Source: Bradysia coprophila | Lineage: Eukaryota > Arthropoda > Insecta > Diptera > Sciaridae | DNA: 64,000 nucleotides | Assembly: GCF_014529535.1 (NCBI RefSeq) | Contig: NW_023503493.1 | Location: 10,820,001 to 10,884,000 of the forward strand | Direction: 5' to 3' | In this document: positions 25,927-36,266 of the stretch, in pieces | Layout: every line of letters begins with the position of its first letter | Position numbering within the stretch: position 1 is the stretch's first letter | Translations under genes and position numbers: made by a program | Notes under the pieces: generated by a model | Seen by the model: only the letters and a program-made list of their open reading frames with translations | Databases searched by the model: none | What the model was told of the DNA's origin: nothing

Positions 25927-27018
25927 ATGGCAAGGAAATACAACGTCAAGTTATGTGACACAGTCCATCGAATGATAACAATTTATTTCGTTATGGGATT
26001 GTGGAAAACTCAATCCGGCCACAGGACCGTTACCGTAGCACAGCTTTTCTATTTTCTTTCCTTTTGTTTATTCGGTGTATTGGTCAGCATAGAGGCCTAC
26101 ACAACTGAAAACAATGACGACTGCATATTTCTAGTGGTTACTAATCTTATCTGCCTCGTACAAGTCGGTCGACTCTCCAACATTATTTGGAAGCAAAATA
26201 AAATTCTTGACTTGATACGTACAGCTAGTGCTAACAGCTACATTTTGCATCGTGAATGCAAAACTCAACAAGCTGATGACCCTGGCCACGTACTTCATTT
26301 TTGTCACACTGATTTTGTTGGTCGTAGTAATAGGTTTGCCGTTCATCAAGAAGGGGTTGATATTCGACATTGCCTTCCTACTGGAATACAAAAATAGCGA
26401 GAGTGGATTCTATATGGCGCATACATTTGTTTCCGGGATTTTTATTTTGTCCATAACTTGTATCTTGTTTGCCACTATGTTGTGGTATTTCATGTTGAGT
26501 TTTGTGATCAAATACGAGATACTGGTAAACGATTTTAAGAATTTGGATGTAGCGACAACGGAAGGAGTGGATCAAAATAATAGTCAAGCTCTGTACTTTC
26601 GATATTTGGTTGAGTCAATTAGAAGTCTGGAATATATCAATGGGTACGCACACGCACAGAATTTTCACTTAAGTTGTGTCGATATTGAACGCTTCTTTCT
26701 CTAATAGACTTCTCGAGGATTTTGCATCGAATTTGTCTTATTTGTTCCTGATTCAAATTGTGACAAGTAGCATCTGCATCTGTGGCGGGGCTACAGCTTT
26801 GGCATTCGTAAGGCTGATTTTGTTGAAATTGCGAAATGTTCAGTACTGACGCCCATCTGAATTTTCTATAGAGCTCTCATGCTAATCTCGTTCAATAAGG
26901 ATTTCACTTTATTGTTCTATTCTACTGCTTCTTCGATACGTTTACTCTTCTTTACTTGGGAAACGAAATAATGTTAGCATCGGACAGATTGTCATACTGT
27001 CTATTCGAATCGGATTGG
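25927..27018 (+). pseudogene. Odorant receptor (7tm_6 family) pseudogene
   Basis: Close paralogue of the intact receptor at 28107, in the same orientation. Would-be exons are 25927-26643, 26708-26807 and from 26872; start MARKYNVKL. Three lesions are visible by comparison. First, a 14-bp deletion near 26236 (after the codons for TASAN) shifts the frame. Second, a TAA stop at 26896-26898 replaces the GAC (Asp) codon of the intact copy. Third, the homology ends after ESDW at about 27018, so the last part of exon 3 and the whole final exon are missing. Splice sites of introns 1 and 2 are still intact, suggesting fairly recent decay. Two long frames (25927-26397 and 26228-26704) are the two halves either side of the frameshift, not separate genes. 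Confidence 0.9.
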
Positions 27019-27171
27019 TTTTTGTTGTGTTTTCATTTCTCTATTATTACTTCCGTTATTTTTTTCTATTTTGTTTTTTATATTTTTCGTATTGTCTAAA
27101 AAATCTTGAGCACTAAAAATTTATGTTTGACCAATCGATAACAACAATTGACCATTAACATTAAGTGTTAT

Positions 27172-27478
27172 AAACTGCCGATAGAAAAAAAGTACCGATA
27201 GAAAATGATGAACTACCGATACAAAATAATGAACTACCGATAAAAAATAATTGATGATCGATAGAAAGTAATAAACTACCGATAGAAAATGATAAATGAT
27301 CGATAAAACGACCAGTTTATCGGTACTTTAGTACTTTTTATCGGTAAAAAGTTATCGGTAGTTTTGAATATTTTTATCGGTACTTGGAAATTTCGCTATC
27401 GGTACCGTGTTTATCGGTCATTTATTATTTTTTATCGGTAGTTTTGAATTAATTTATCGGTAGAATATAATATCCCAT
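27172..27478. repeat. Inverted element built from tandem ACCGATA/TATCGGT units
   Basis: Left half (27175-27310) repeats ACCGATAGAAAATAATGAAC-like units about seven times. Right half (27318-27475) carries the reverse complement, TTATCGGTAGTTTTGAA-like, about seven times. No coding capacity. It lies ~150 bp beyond the truncated end of the receptor pseudogene and between the two receptor copies. No target duplication was recognised. Confidence 0.8.
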
Positions 27479-27805
27479 ACCGTTTACCGGTATTTAAAAA
27501 AGAGACGGTAATTGCATTCACTAGATGTAGCCTACTACAAGAAAACTCAGAATGTGTGCCAATTTTCGTGACCTATTTCGTTTTCTCGTAGAAGGTTACA
27601 CCACTACAAACGTTTATTATTTTTGCCAGCACACTTTGACACAAAACGATGCTCGAGAAATTCTTTGAACGTTTCTTAATTCTTATAATCTAGATGTGAT
27701 CATCCATAAGTTCATATCATTTCTTTTAAATAAATGGTAAGCATAGCAGCACCCACCTTAGCATTATTTTTATTGCATAAGGACTTACCAGTCGTACAAT
27801 TCAAA

Positions 27806-28106
27806 AAAAAAAATTGTAAAACCACAACCAAACATTCAATTTTCTTGCATTTTTCCTTCGGACTGGATCGATAAATCCTTAGAAATTACAGAATCGAAGC
27901 CTATGATTTTCTTTGAAGAAAAGAACCACTAAATGTGTATTACTGGAAATTAGATTCAACAAAACAACGTAACGAGTTTCTATTGGTCATTGCTGTCTGA
28001 CGCTGTTTTCTTTTCATTTTACCATCAGACGCATTTTACAAAACGGAAATTAATTCAGTACGCAGTTGGTATCAGTGAAAATCGCAGCCAATAAACGGGA
28101 TACAAA
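27806..28106 (+). repeat. Duplicated 5' flank of odorant receptor, downstream copy
   Basis: Homologous to 25570-25926, with small indels. It carries an extra ~20 bp just before the ATG (AATCGCAGCCAATAAACGGG). Presumed promoter region of the functional copy; no TATA box or operator is recognisable. Confidence 0.7.
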
Positions 28107-29456
28107 ATGGCAAGGAAATACAGCGTCAAGTTAAGTGATACAGTCCATCGGATGATAACAATTTATTTCGTTTTGGGATTGTGGACAACTCAATCCGGCC
28201 ACAGGACCATTTCCGTATCACAGCTTTTCTATTTTGTTTCCTTTTGTTTATTCGGTGTATCAGTGATCATAGAGGCCTGCACAACTGAAAACAATGACGA
28301 CTGCATATTTCTGGTGGTTACCAATCTTATCTGCCTCGTACAAGTCGGTCGACTCTACAACATTATTTGGAAGCAAAATAGAATTCTTGACTTGATACGT
28401 ACAGCTAGTGCTAACGGCACGGACGATTACGATACATTTTGCATCGTTAGTGCCAAACTCAACAAGCTAATGTCCCTGGCCACGTACTTCATTTTTGCCA
28501 CACTCTTTTTGCTGGTCGTTGTCGTAGGTTTACCATTCATCAAAAAGGAGTTAATATTCGACATCGCATTCCCCTTGGACTACAAAAATAGTGAGAGTGG
28601 ATTCTATGTGGCTTATACATTTGTTGCCGGGATTTTCCTCTTGTCCATAACTTGTATCTTGTTTGCCAGTATGTTGTGGTTTATCATGTTGAATTTTGTG
28701 GTCAAGTACGAGATACTGGGAAACGATTTTAAGAATTTGGGTGTATCGGGAACGGAAGAAGATGAGCAGAAAAATACTCAAACTCTGTACCTTCAACATT
28801 TGGTTGAGTCGATTAAAAGTCTGGAAAATATCAATGGGTACGCGTAGACAGAGTATTTTGATGAAAGCTTTGACTACATTGACCGTTTCGCTCCTTAACA
28901 GACTTCTTGAGGATTTTTCATCGAATTTTTCTTACTTGTTCCTACTTCAAATTGTGACAAGTAGCATCTGCATCTGTGGCGGGGTCTACACTTTGGCATT
29001 CGTAAGGCTGATTTTGTTGAAATTGCGAAATGTTCAGTACTGACGCCCATCTGAATTTTCTATAGAGCTCTCATGCTAATCTCGTTCAAGACGGATTTTA
29101 CTTCACGGTTCTATTCTACTGCTTCTTCGATACGTTTACTCTCCTTTACTTGGGAAACGAAATAATGTTAGCATCGGACAGATTGTCTTACTGTCTTTTC
29201 GAATCGGAATGGATGGAACAGACGCAATCGTGCAAAAAGTACTTTCTCATTGTCGTCGAACGTTTGAAGCAGCCACAGCAGCTGGTAGTCGGTAAACTGT
29301 TCCCAATGAATTTGCGAACATTTACTGCGGTAAGTTGAGGGCTTGTTCCTTGGCTTTAATTTTTTTAAACTTTGTATGGTTAACGGAACATTTCCTCTAC
29401 AGATTGTAAATCGTGCCTACAGCTTGTTCAATGTTTTGCAAAACTTTCGAGAGTGA
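28107..29456 (+). CDS. Insect odorant receptor (7tm_6 family)
   Basis: Odorant-gated channel subunit expected in olfactory neuron dendrites together with the Orco co-receptor. Exons 28107-28837, 28902-29001, 29066-29329 and 29403-29456 use GT-AG introns and join in frame to give 382 codons plus stop, the normal family length. Several hydrophobic segments are seen (e.g. FLVVTNLICLVQVGRL, ATLFLLVVVVGLPFI, TFVAGIFLLSITCILF, QIVTSSICICGGVYTLAF). The C-terminus has the family signature: an ESEW segment, then KPQQLVVGKLFPMNLRTF-like sequence (here KQPQQ) and finally AYSLFNVLQNF just before the stop. The ATG at 28107 is matched in position and sequence by the pseudogene copy. It is the intact member of a tandem duplicate pair. 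Ligand unknown. Confidence 0.9.
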
Positions 29457-32059
29457 TGATGATGAGGATGATGAGTATCGACCATCATATAAGTTTGTTT
29501 TATGAAAATTTAATCAAAATAGTTCTGACTACACTATTCACTTACCACTGACACAAAGTCATAGATTACACCACCGTTTTTCTACAAAAATATACTGACT
29601 TTAACATCACTCAAAGAGATTGCTATGCCTGGTCGCGAAGATCGCAATATGGGTGGCGGTGGATCCGTACCTGCTTCAGCAGATGACAGTGTGATTAGCA
29701 TCGCAGGTGCACTAAACATTCAGATATAGCACTGCCGGACCTATTTTATTGGTAATTAGAATGACCGACTGCGGAAGTTAGCAACCAAATTTACCGAACT
29801 TACTTTTTCGTGACTTTTTCGAGTGCACAGCAAATGTTTAAAGTTAAATTATTAAATGCAGACTTTGAAGCAAACTGCCGCCCTTTATTTTTCCAAAGCA
29901 AACAATTTGATGGTTGATTGAGACTTAACTTAACCGCTTGGACTTAGACGATTAAAATGATTTTTGCTTTCCATTTCATTGAAATATATCGATTTACGAT
30001 CATTTATAGCTACTTCTTGGAAGTAAAGTTGTAAATATCTATCTCGACTGTCCAAACATACCAAACGTACGTACGGCAACAAAACTTTGACTGATGTTTT
30101 TGAGAAAAATACCTCACACAACAAGTACCATTTCCATACAAACGATGATCAGCATTGATTAGTAATGTACTGTTACATAACAAGGGATAAAAGAATTAAA
30201 AAGTCGAGTTTTCGTTGGAGCTGTGTTAATCCGAGGTCAATAAACACACTAAGACGTGATTTTTCTCTGTCATGTTCTAAGACTTGGGATTTAACATGTT
30301 AAAGGTCGTTGAAAGTGCATCAAGTTCGAGGAGAAGAACGCTTTTCAACCCGCAAGCAGGTGGGTAAATGAGCCCTGGGATGACGTTCCTGCAACATTAC
30401 GCCAAGTGATACCTACTTACAGGTTCATGTAGATAAAACGTTAGGACTGCAAGCTTTCTCTTAGCGAGAACACACAAGATAAAGTCAGTTTCCGATATAA
30501 ATAGCTGTAAATAATATGTACCCAGACTCACTTGCTGATGATCAGCGTTGAGCGATATAACCAACTGAATGTCAAATAAAATGAATTTTGTGATGTTGTC
30601 GGAAACAATATTAAATTGGACTTGTTGTATATTGCTAAACAAGATTATGTACATATGTGTGCCACGCTGCGACGAAACGAGAGATAAATAGACAATACAT
30701 TATCGTACTAACTGAAAAGCAATAAAAAAGTGTAATTGGAAGCACTTTACATCATTATCTGATAATCATGTATTCCTATCGCTTAGAAAACTACAATAAA
30801 GATCGAATTCGGTAACGTAAACAATGTGTGGTATTTGTTAATATTATCAATACGTGTTGTCACTGTTTCAGTTAGCAAAGGTTTTGATTGCTCGAAAGAG
30901 GGAGGGAAAGCTCTCTTTACCGTACTGATGGTTTTTCTGCTATTTGCAAGAAAATTTTCTGATTTCTATGAGAAGCGATTCCTGCGGAATGTCATGCAGC
31001 AATCGAAACTTCCCAAACCCTTCCTCAAAGTCTTCATCTGTATGTACCAAAAAAATATATAAAGTCATTACTCTCTCTAGCAACCTAAATATATCTATTA
31101 AATTGGTAAATATTCAACGCACCCTTTGCATTTTACATGTAAAATTAGAAATTAGGCAACAGGGAATGATTCTATAAACAAAGGAATAAGGTGGTATTTT
31201 GACAGCGTCAAAACGAAAGCTTGTTTGCTAGATAGGGTATTGATAAAATTGAATGTAAATCCCTGAACTACTCACATAATGACAATTTTTGTGAACGGTG
31301 AGTGATACTTTAAAAGAGTACAGAAACTGGACAATGTGTCAAACAAATTTTGGCACTTAAAAAATGTGGAAAATTTTTTAATAAAATAGTTACTCTTTTT
31401 GGAAGCTGTCACTACGACTCATCATGCTTGCAATGCGTTGATCAGATGTTATACTACAGTCTGCAGATTGTGATCATGCAATCTTCTATCATAATTTAAA
31501 CTTCGAATGATTTTTTTCTTCTCTAAACCATTCGGCCGCGGAGTTTCCGTACGTACTGTAATACTAAACAACTGGTTTTTTGTTAGTAAAATTGTGAATA
31601 GTTTCGGTATGTACCTTCAATACCTGATGTTGTTAGCACAGTCGACATTTTTCACGCGACAGGTTCAAATGATAAAAAGAAATTTTAATACGAAAACGTT
31701 GCTTCGAATACGACACAAATGTAAATCAATTTTATTTTCCCAATATTTTATCAATTTAATGTGTGTGTGTGGCGCAAGAGTGAAATGATGATAGTGTCTC
31801 GAAATGAATTCCATTAGAAGTTTTGTTAGCGAGAACAGGCGCCAAAATAGGCCTATTAACAGTTTCAATAATTTTGGAGTTATTGTTTCAAATTGGTGTC
31901 AATTACTTATTTCCAGATTATAAATTGTTTCCGATTAATATCTAAATTTGACTAGAAAATACTATAGTCAGTTAATGGAGGTAAAATGATCATATAAAGT
32001 GATTTTATGTTTAGGCAGCCAATATTATAGAATTCAGTTTTTCAATAGAAGAGGTGTGG
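29457..32059. other. Intergenic spacer
   Basis: Spacer 3' of the odorant receptor. A TTACATAACAAGGGATAAAA-type miniature element fragment lies at 30174-30290. Open frames near 30826-31062 and 31507-31788 are AT-rich without motifs. No RNA gene recognised. Confidence 0.5.
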
Positions 32060-32283
32060 CAACGCACTTCAAGCAAAGGTACTTCGAGTGACATCTGTCA
32101 AATAGAGTACTATTTTGTATAGTATAGTATAGTATAGTATAGTATAGTATAGTATAGTATAGTATAGTATATAGTATAGTATTTTGTATAAAATTTTTCA
32201 TAACTTCTTTACTTCGGCACTGTTTGATATACTGTCCAGTTTCAGTACTCTGTTAGAGTACCACTCATGCTTGAAGTGAGTTG
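32060..32283. mobile_element. Miniature inverted-repeat element with 7-bp target duplication (copy A)
   Basis: Ends CAACGCACTTCAAGC and GCTTGAAGTGAGTTG are inverted. Flanks GGTGTGG (32053-32059) and GGTGTAG (32284-32290) form a 7-bp direct repeat with one mismatch. The interior has lost or replaced sequence by a (TATAG)n array at 32118-32185. The second copy at 57556-57715 has a perfect 7-bp duplication, which supports the same boundaries. Confidence 0.8.
32118..32185 (+). repeat. (TATAG)n microsatellite
   Basis: About twelve near-perfect TATAG/AGTAT pentamers inside the CAACGCACTTC-type miniature element; the sister copy at 57.6 kb has no array. Confidence 0.95.
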
Positions 32284-32419
32284 GGTGTAGACAATTTATC
32301 ACTTTTTCAAATTCACCTATTACGGACGGCTTTTCACCGGTTATCGACAATAAGGAAAAAATAGAACTCTCACATTTGCAATTTAAATAGAAAAAATTGT
32401 TTAATCAAATGAAGTAAAT

Positions 32420-32965
32420 CGCCAAAGTGATATCGCCAAATCTTCAGGTGATTGGGGAACAAGCGGTCTCCAATTTTAATGAGTGATAGCTCGTTGGATT
32501 CGTCTTTCAATTCTAGGAAACACGTATCTTTCACTTTTTCTAAAAAAATTGTTTTCTGTGAAAAGCGTTCAAAAGTGAAGATATGTCAGCGGGTACCGAA
32601 AACAGTTTTTCGACAATAACTCAAGAAAAAATTATTTCAAATTGTTGTAATGTCGTACGAATGTCGGCCTTGGAAAGACCTACAGGTAGAGTATACGCAC
32701 CGCTTGGTGCTAGTAGATCCACGAGAGTTATGACTTAAAATATAGTGAATGTTCGAAGAGTCCGCCTTCTCGGCAGCTTCGATGTTCCACGGAACTGAGT
32801 ATGGGGTGTTGTAGCTGGCCTCACCCACTATCGTTCCACATATAAATGAACCCAGTACTTTTGGGCTGCAAGCCTACAGAAGTCTTGGGAAAAAAAGTTG
32901 GTGCCAAAATGTAGATTTTATCCTTCTTTCTGAGGGCCCGACTGCTAGAACAGCATCTGGAACGG
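32420..32965 (+). repeat. Diverged single-arm relative of the 6846 foldback element
   Basis: Shares ordered blocks with 6846-7330: GTGATATCGCCAAA, TAGCTCGTTNGAATCGTCTTTCAATTCTA-like sequence, the AACAGTTTTT block, GGGTGTTGTAGCTGG and GTTCCACNTATAAA. No second arm follows, so it is a solo or truncated copy. Confidence 0.7.
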
Positions 32966-33075
32966 TACTACGGCAATCATTTTTTATCGTCACTATTTTT
33001 TTACCTTATCAATAGAAAAACGCTTGGATATGTCGCGAATATATGTCGTTAAAACAGATCCAATGCTAGTAATAT

Positions 33076-33230
33076 CAAGAGAAAAATTATTACAGTGAAC
33101 GACATCTCAAATGTCTCACTGTCAAATTTTTCTGAGAATTTTATTGTGTCATTGCAAATTCACAATGACATTCTCTGAAAAAAATGACAGTGAGACATTT
33201 GAGATGTCGTTCACTGTAAATTTTTCTTAG
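33076..33230. repeat. Short perfect-arm inverted repeat element
   Basis: Arms contain ACAGTGAACGACATCTCAAA and its exact reverse complement (about 33092-33118 and 33189-33217), plus inner CTCACTGTCA and CAATGACA-type palindromes. Hairpin-forming miniature element. Confidence 0.85.
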
Positions 33231-33292
33231 AGGATTTTAGTCAAATGAAATGTTAGCGTATAGCAAATCACCTCAGGACTCCGAAACAGTAA

Positions 33293-33419
33293 TTAGTTTT
33301 TCATTCGGACCAATATTTGCTATGTGACAGGAGTTTGGAAAAACGGTATGATCAAGCTGGAGCGAACGGTTTTCCAAACTCCTGTCGCGTAGCAAATATT
33401 GGTCTAATTGAAAAACTAA
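33293..33419. repeat. Short hairpin element
   Basis: TTAGTTTTTCA...ACCAATATTTGCTA...GACAGGAGTTTGGAAAA at the left is mirrored by TTTTCCAAACTCCTGTCG...TAGCAAATATTGGTCTAATTGAAAAACTAA at the right, leaving a ~30-bp loop. Confidence 0.85.
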
Positions 33420-33890
33420 AAGGAAAAAAGGGATTTTGTAGATCGCATCTGTTTTACTCAAGTTAGAGAGCCCACATGTAAGACATTCGATATTTTTAAC
33501 ATTGCGAATTGGCAATGGACTATTAGAATATCTACGAGTAAGTGTTACATAGAAAGCGAATGAAGGAAAAATCATCTTGCCCAGCCGCGGATTTGAACAC
33601 GGGACCTCTCGATTATGAGTCGAGAGCTCTAGCGCCAAAGCCATTGGTTCAGACAAAATGTTATTTACTTCGAACGCCTTTATGTTGTGTAGAGTGCTAG
33701 ATTGAATGTGTAGTGTAGTGTATATGTGGTGTGTGAACGTAGATATTACAGACATACATTTTTTTTTCTCGCTGATTTAGCATCTCTGGACAATCACATA
33801 ATCACAATAGAGTTCCCCTTGCTCACGGAGTTCAATTACAAACGTATGCGTAAACCTGAAAACTTCGTACGGGTCTAAAAAGTCAAGTTT
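33420..33890 (+). repeat. Relative of the 47.2/51.1-kb repeat, interrupted by tRNA-like sequence
   Basis: The start (GCATCTGTTTTACTCAAGTTA) and the end (GCATCTCTGGACAATCAC... ACGTATGCGTAAACCT... TTCGTACGGGTCTAAAAA) match the 51010-51260 repeat. In that copy an 8-bp tandem array occupies the middle, whereas here a ~270-bp segment with the tRNA-like sequence does. Confidence 0.65.
33578..33655 (-). repeat. tRNA-like sequence (CAT anticodon position), likely SINE head or tRNA pseudogene
   Basis: On the minus strand the anticodon arm CTCGA-CTCATAA-TCGAG and T arm CCGTG-TTCAAAT-CGCGG are well formed. GTTCAAATCC fits a B box. The D-arm side reads TGGCTTTGGCGCTAGAGC. The presumed 5' acceptor strand (AACCAAT) does not pair with the 3' strand (GCTGGGC), so a working elongator tRNA-Met is unlikely. 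Confidence 0.55.
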
Positions 33891-35385
33891 TTCAACCTTT
33901 GCTCGGCAAAGTTGCACACTCCCACAATGATTTACATCCTTATAATATGGAGATTTGCCAAGAAATTATTCCATCATTTCCTATTTTCATTAAATTTGTC
34001 ACTTAAACATTTGGTGGCTAAGGCATTTGTTCTACTCCATAAGTTAAAATAAAAGCAAATTTGTTTTAAATCTTTTCGCTCAATTGTCGAAGTTTTCGCA
34101 GATTTTTTTTAAAGTGTGCAGAGTGACTGAATGAAAGGATTGAAGGATTTGAATAAGTAATGTGCGAATGTTTTTTGTGCGAAATTAATGTTAAAGAATT
34201 TTTCTTTTCATTTGAAAATTCATAATTATTGGTACCGGTCCAATTTTCAAATTCCTTTGTGGTGAATTATTGTTGTGATGAATTTGATTGTTTTGTGGTT
34301 TTTCGCTTACAAATTTTTACATGCCTTTGTCGGATGCATTCTTAGTACAAAATCACTTTTTGAAAGAAATTATTTAACATTCATCGAAGTCTTGTGTTAG
34401 ATGTGTTTTCTACTTTTATCCAACAAAATTTGTCTTTTTTCTGATTGATCAGTGTGTAATAACAAATTGCTGGGAAAACAGTGAATAGAGAACTTTTACC
34501 ATTCTTGAACAGTACTCACAGGCACTCATATTTAAACAAAAAGTGTTTATAATAAGTTATTCTATTTACGCGTTGGATTCGGTATAGTAATAAATTGTTT
34601 CTTATTTTGGCTATTATAATGGCAAATAATTTAAATCTTACTATTCCTGTAGTTGCCCTACTTCCCGCAACTCCCTAAACATCCAGATTTGTTTTAAGTA
34701 GAGGCAAAAGCCGACATTTTCAGAAAATGGAAAATTAGTGGCAACCACTGAAACTTGACTTTTTGCAAAGTACCCCGACTTTTCTCAGAATTACTGCAAT
34801 AATAAAAAAAATTAAATTTGTTTTTTCATTCGAGCGGTGTAAATTAACTTTTTTCACCGCTCAAATGCGGAAAGAAAATGTTTTGTCTGATGACAATTAT
34901 TCATATGAGAAAATTTCCTCCCGTCTAAATTTTTTCTCACCTGAACTGACACTTTGTTTGATCGAATTTCATGCAAAAAATGCATCTCTCGTGATGATTA
35001 TCACTGCTGTGATGATGTGGTATCCCTAGTAACTAATAAAGTACCTAATGATCAAAATCTTACAAGAAAGTAATCAAACAAACGTTTAAGACTGAACTCG
35101 AGAACATTTAAATATCATATAAATTGAACGTAAAATCCCCTCCACACTTGTAGAATTTTAAGCGTGCCGTTCACTAAATTAATTCATTTCTCAATTTCAA
35201 CACTTCAAAAACCACACTTTCACGTCCTTATCATCGTCATAATAAATGAAAGATTTACAACAGCTCGACAAAAAAAAATATCTTAAGTTTATGTGCCCTC
35301 TCTGACACGAAAACACGTTATTAATGATACGGAAAAAGTTCGTAGGTTTTTTGGGATAGTAATTTAAAGTTGATGACCCTGAACA
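33891..35385. other. Intergenic spacer, nothing recognised
   Basis: AT-rich, with no motif-bearing frame, RNA gene or strong repeat seen. Confidence 0.5.
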
Positions 35386-36266
35386 CTATATATATATATA
35401 TAGCGAGCGGTGTGAGTGTTCTCCGTGTCGATTTTACACTTTCGGTGGAAATGCAATTCGCACCAACGTGGAATTAGCTCTAGTTAGTTGTCTTTGAACA
35501 GTACATTATACGGTTAAGGTACTATGTTAGGCTATTAAGTACATTCTATAATTGAATATTTCGTTAAGGAAATCCCATACCAGTGAGTGTACAGTACTAG
35601 ATTTCCAAGCTGAAAAGCTTCATTGATAAGGCACCCCAGTGGTATAATTTTACAAAAATTCGAACAAAATGTACTACTTGGTTGGCGGTGGCAACAGTCT
35701 CCGTACATGTACCAGTAGTCATTGATTGCCGTCTCATTCATAAAACGTGTATCAATGAATTAACAGTAGGTGTTCGACTATACTGGTACGTGAATTAGTA
35801 TATGTTCCGATTTTGAAACGTTCAAGGTCATACCATAGAACAGATACTGAAGTCATAGTCCTAGTGTCGAGTTGGGGCGAATAGCATCTTCAACAATTAT
35901 ATATATAAACTCATTGGGCGAGTAACATCTGGTTAGCTGATATTAACAAATCTTGTAAAAATGAAATCAATTCGCGTATGTACGACAGTATAGTCTAAGA
36001 CTGCTAAATGTATTAATATGTTGGTGGAGCAACAGATCTGTTTCTCTATCAGCATTTCGTTGAAATGCTCTGACTACAATTTAGTTACTGATGCGCTTGA
36101 CATTTAATCAGTATATTGTACTCGGAATTTCGGTTTGAGTTCAACTGGAGAATGCAGTGAAATAACAAAAAATTGCTGAAATATTCCATGTTGATAACGG
36201 ACAGTTGTGTAATGACGGGAATCGAACGATTTTCTAAAATTTATTGAACATTTCATTAGCGATACT
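35386..36266 (+). promoter_or_regulatory. Candidate promoter / 5' UTR region of the SLC17-type transporter
   Basis: Two TATA-like runs precede the transporter start: CTATATATATATATATAG (35386-35403) and TATATATATAAACTC (35898-35912). The second, ~355 bp before the ATG, is the better TATA-box match (TATATAAA). No transcript data; start sites are inferred only from these words. Confidence 0.25.

Noticed and set aside
26228..26704. A separate second receptor-like gene downstream of 25927
   Set aside because: It is the remainder of the same pseudogene in another frame after a 14-bp deletion, as the intact paralogue shows.
30826..31788. Open frames of 77-93 codons between the receptor and transporter genes
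   Set aside because: Composition is that of AT-rich spacer; no motifs, and some begin at non-ATG codons.
33578..33655. Functional elongator tRNA-Met
   Set aside because: The anticodon and T arms are good but the acceptor strands do not pair, and the segment sits inside a dispersed repeat.
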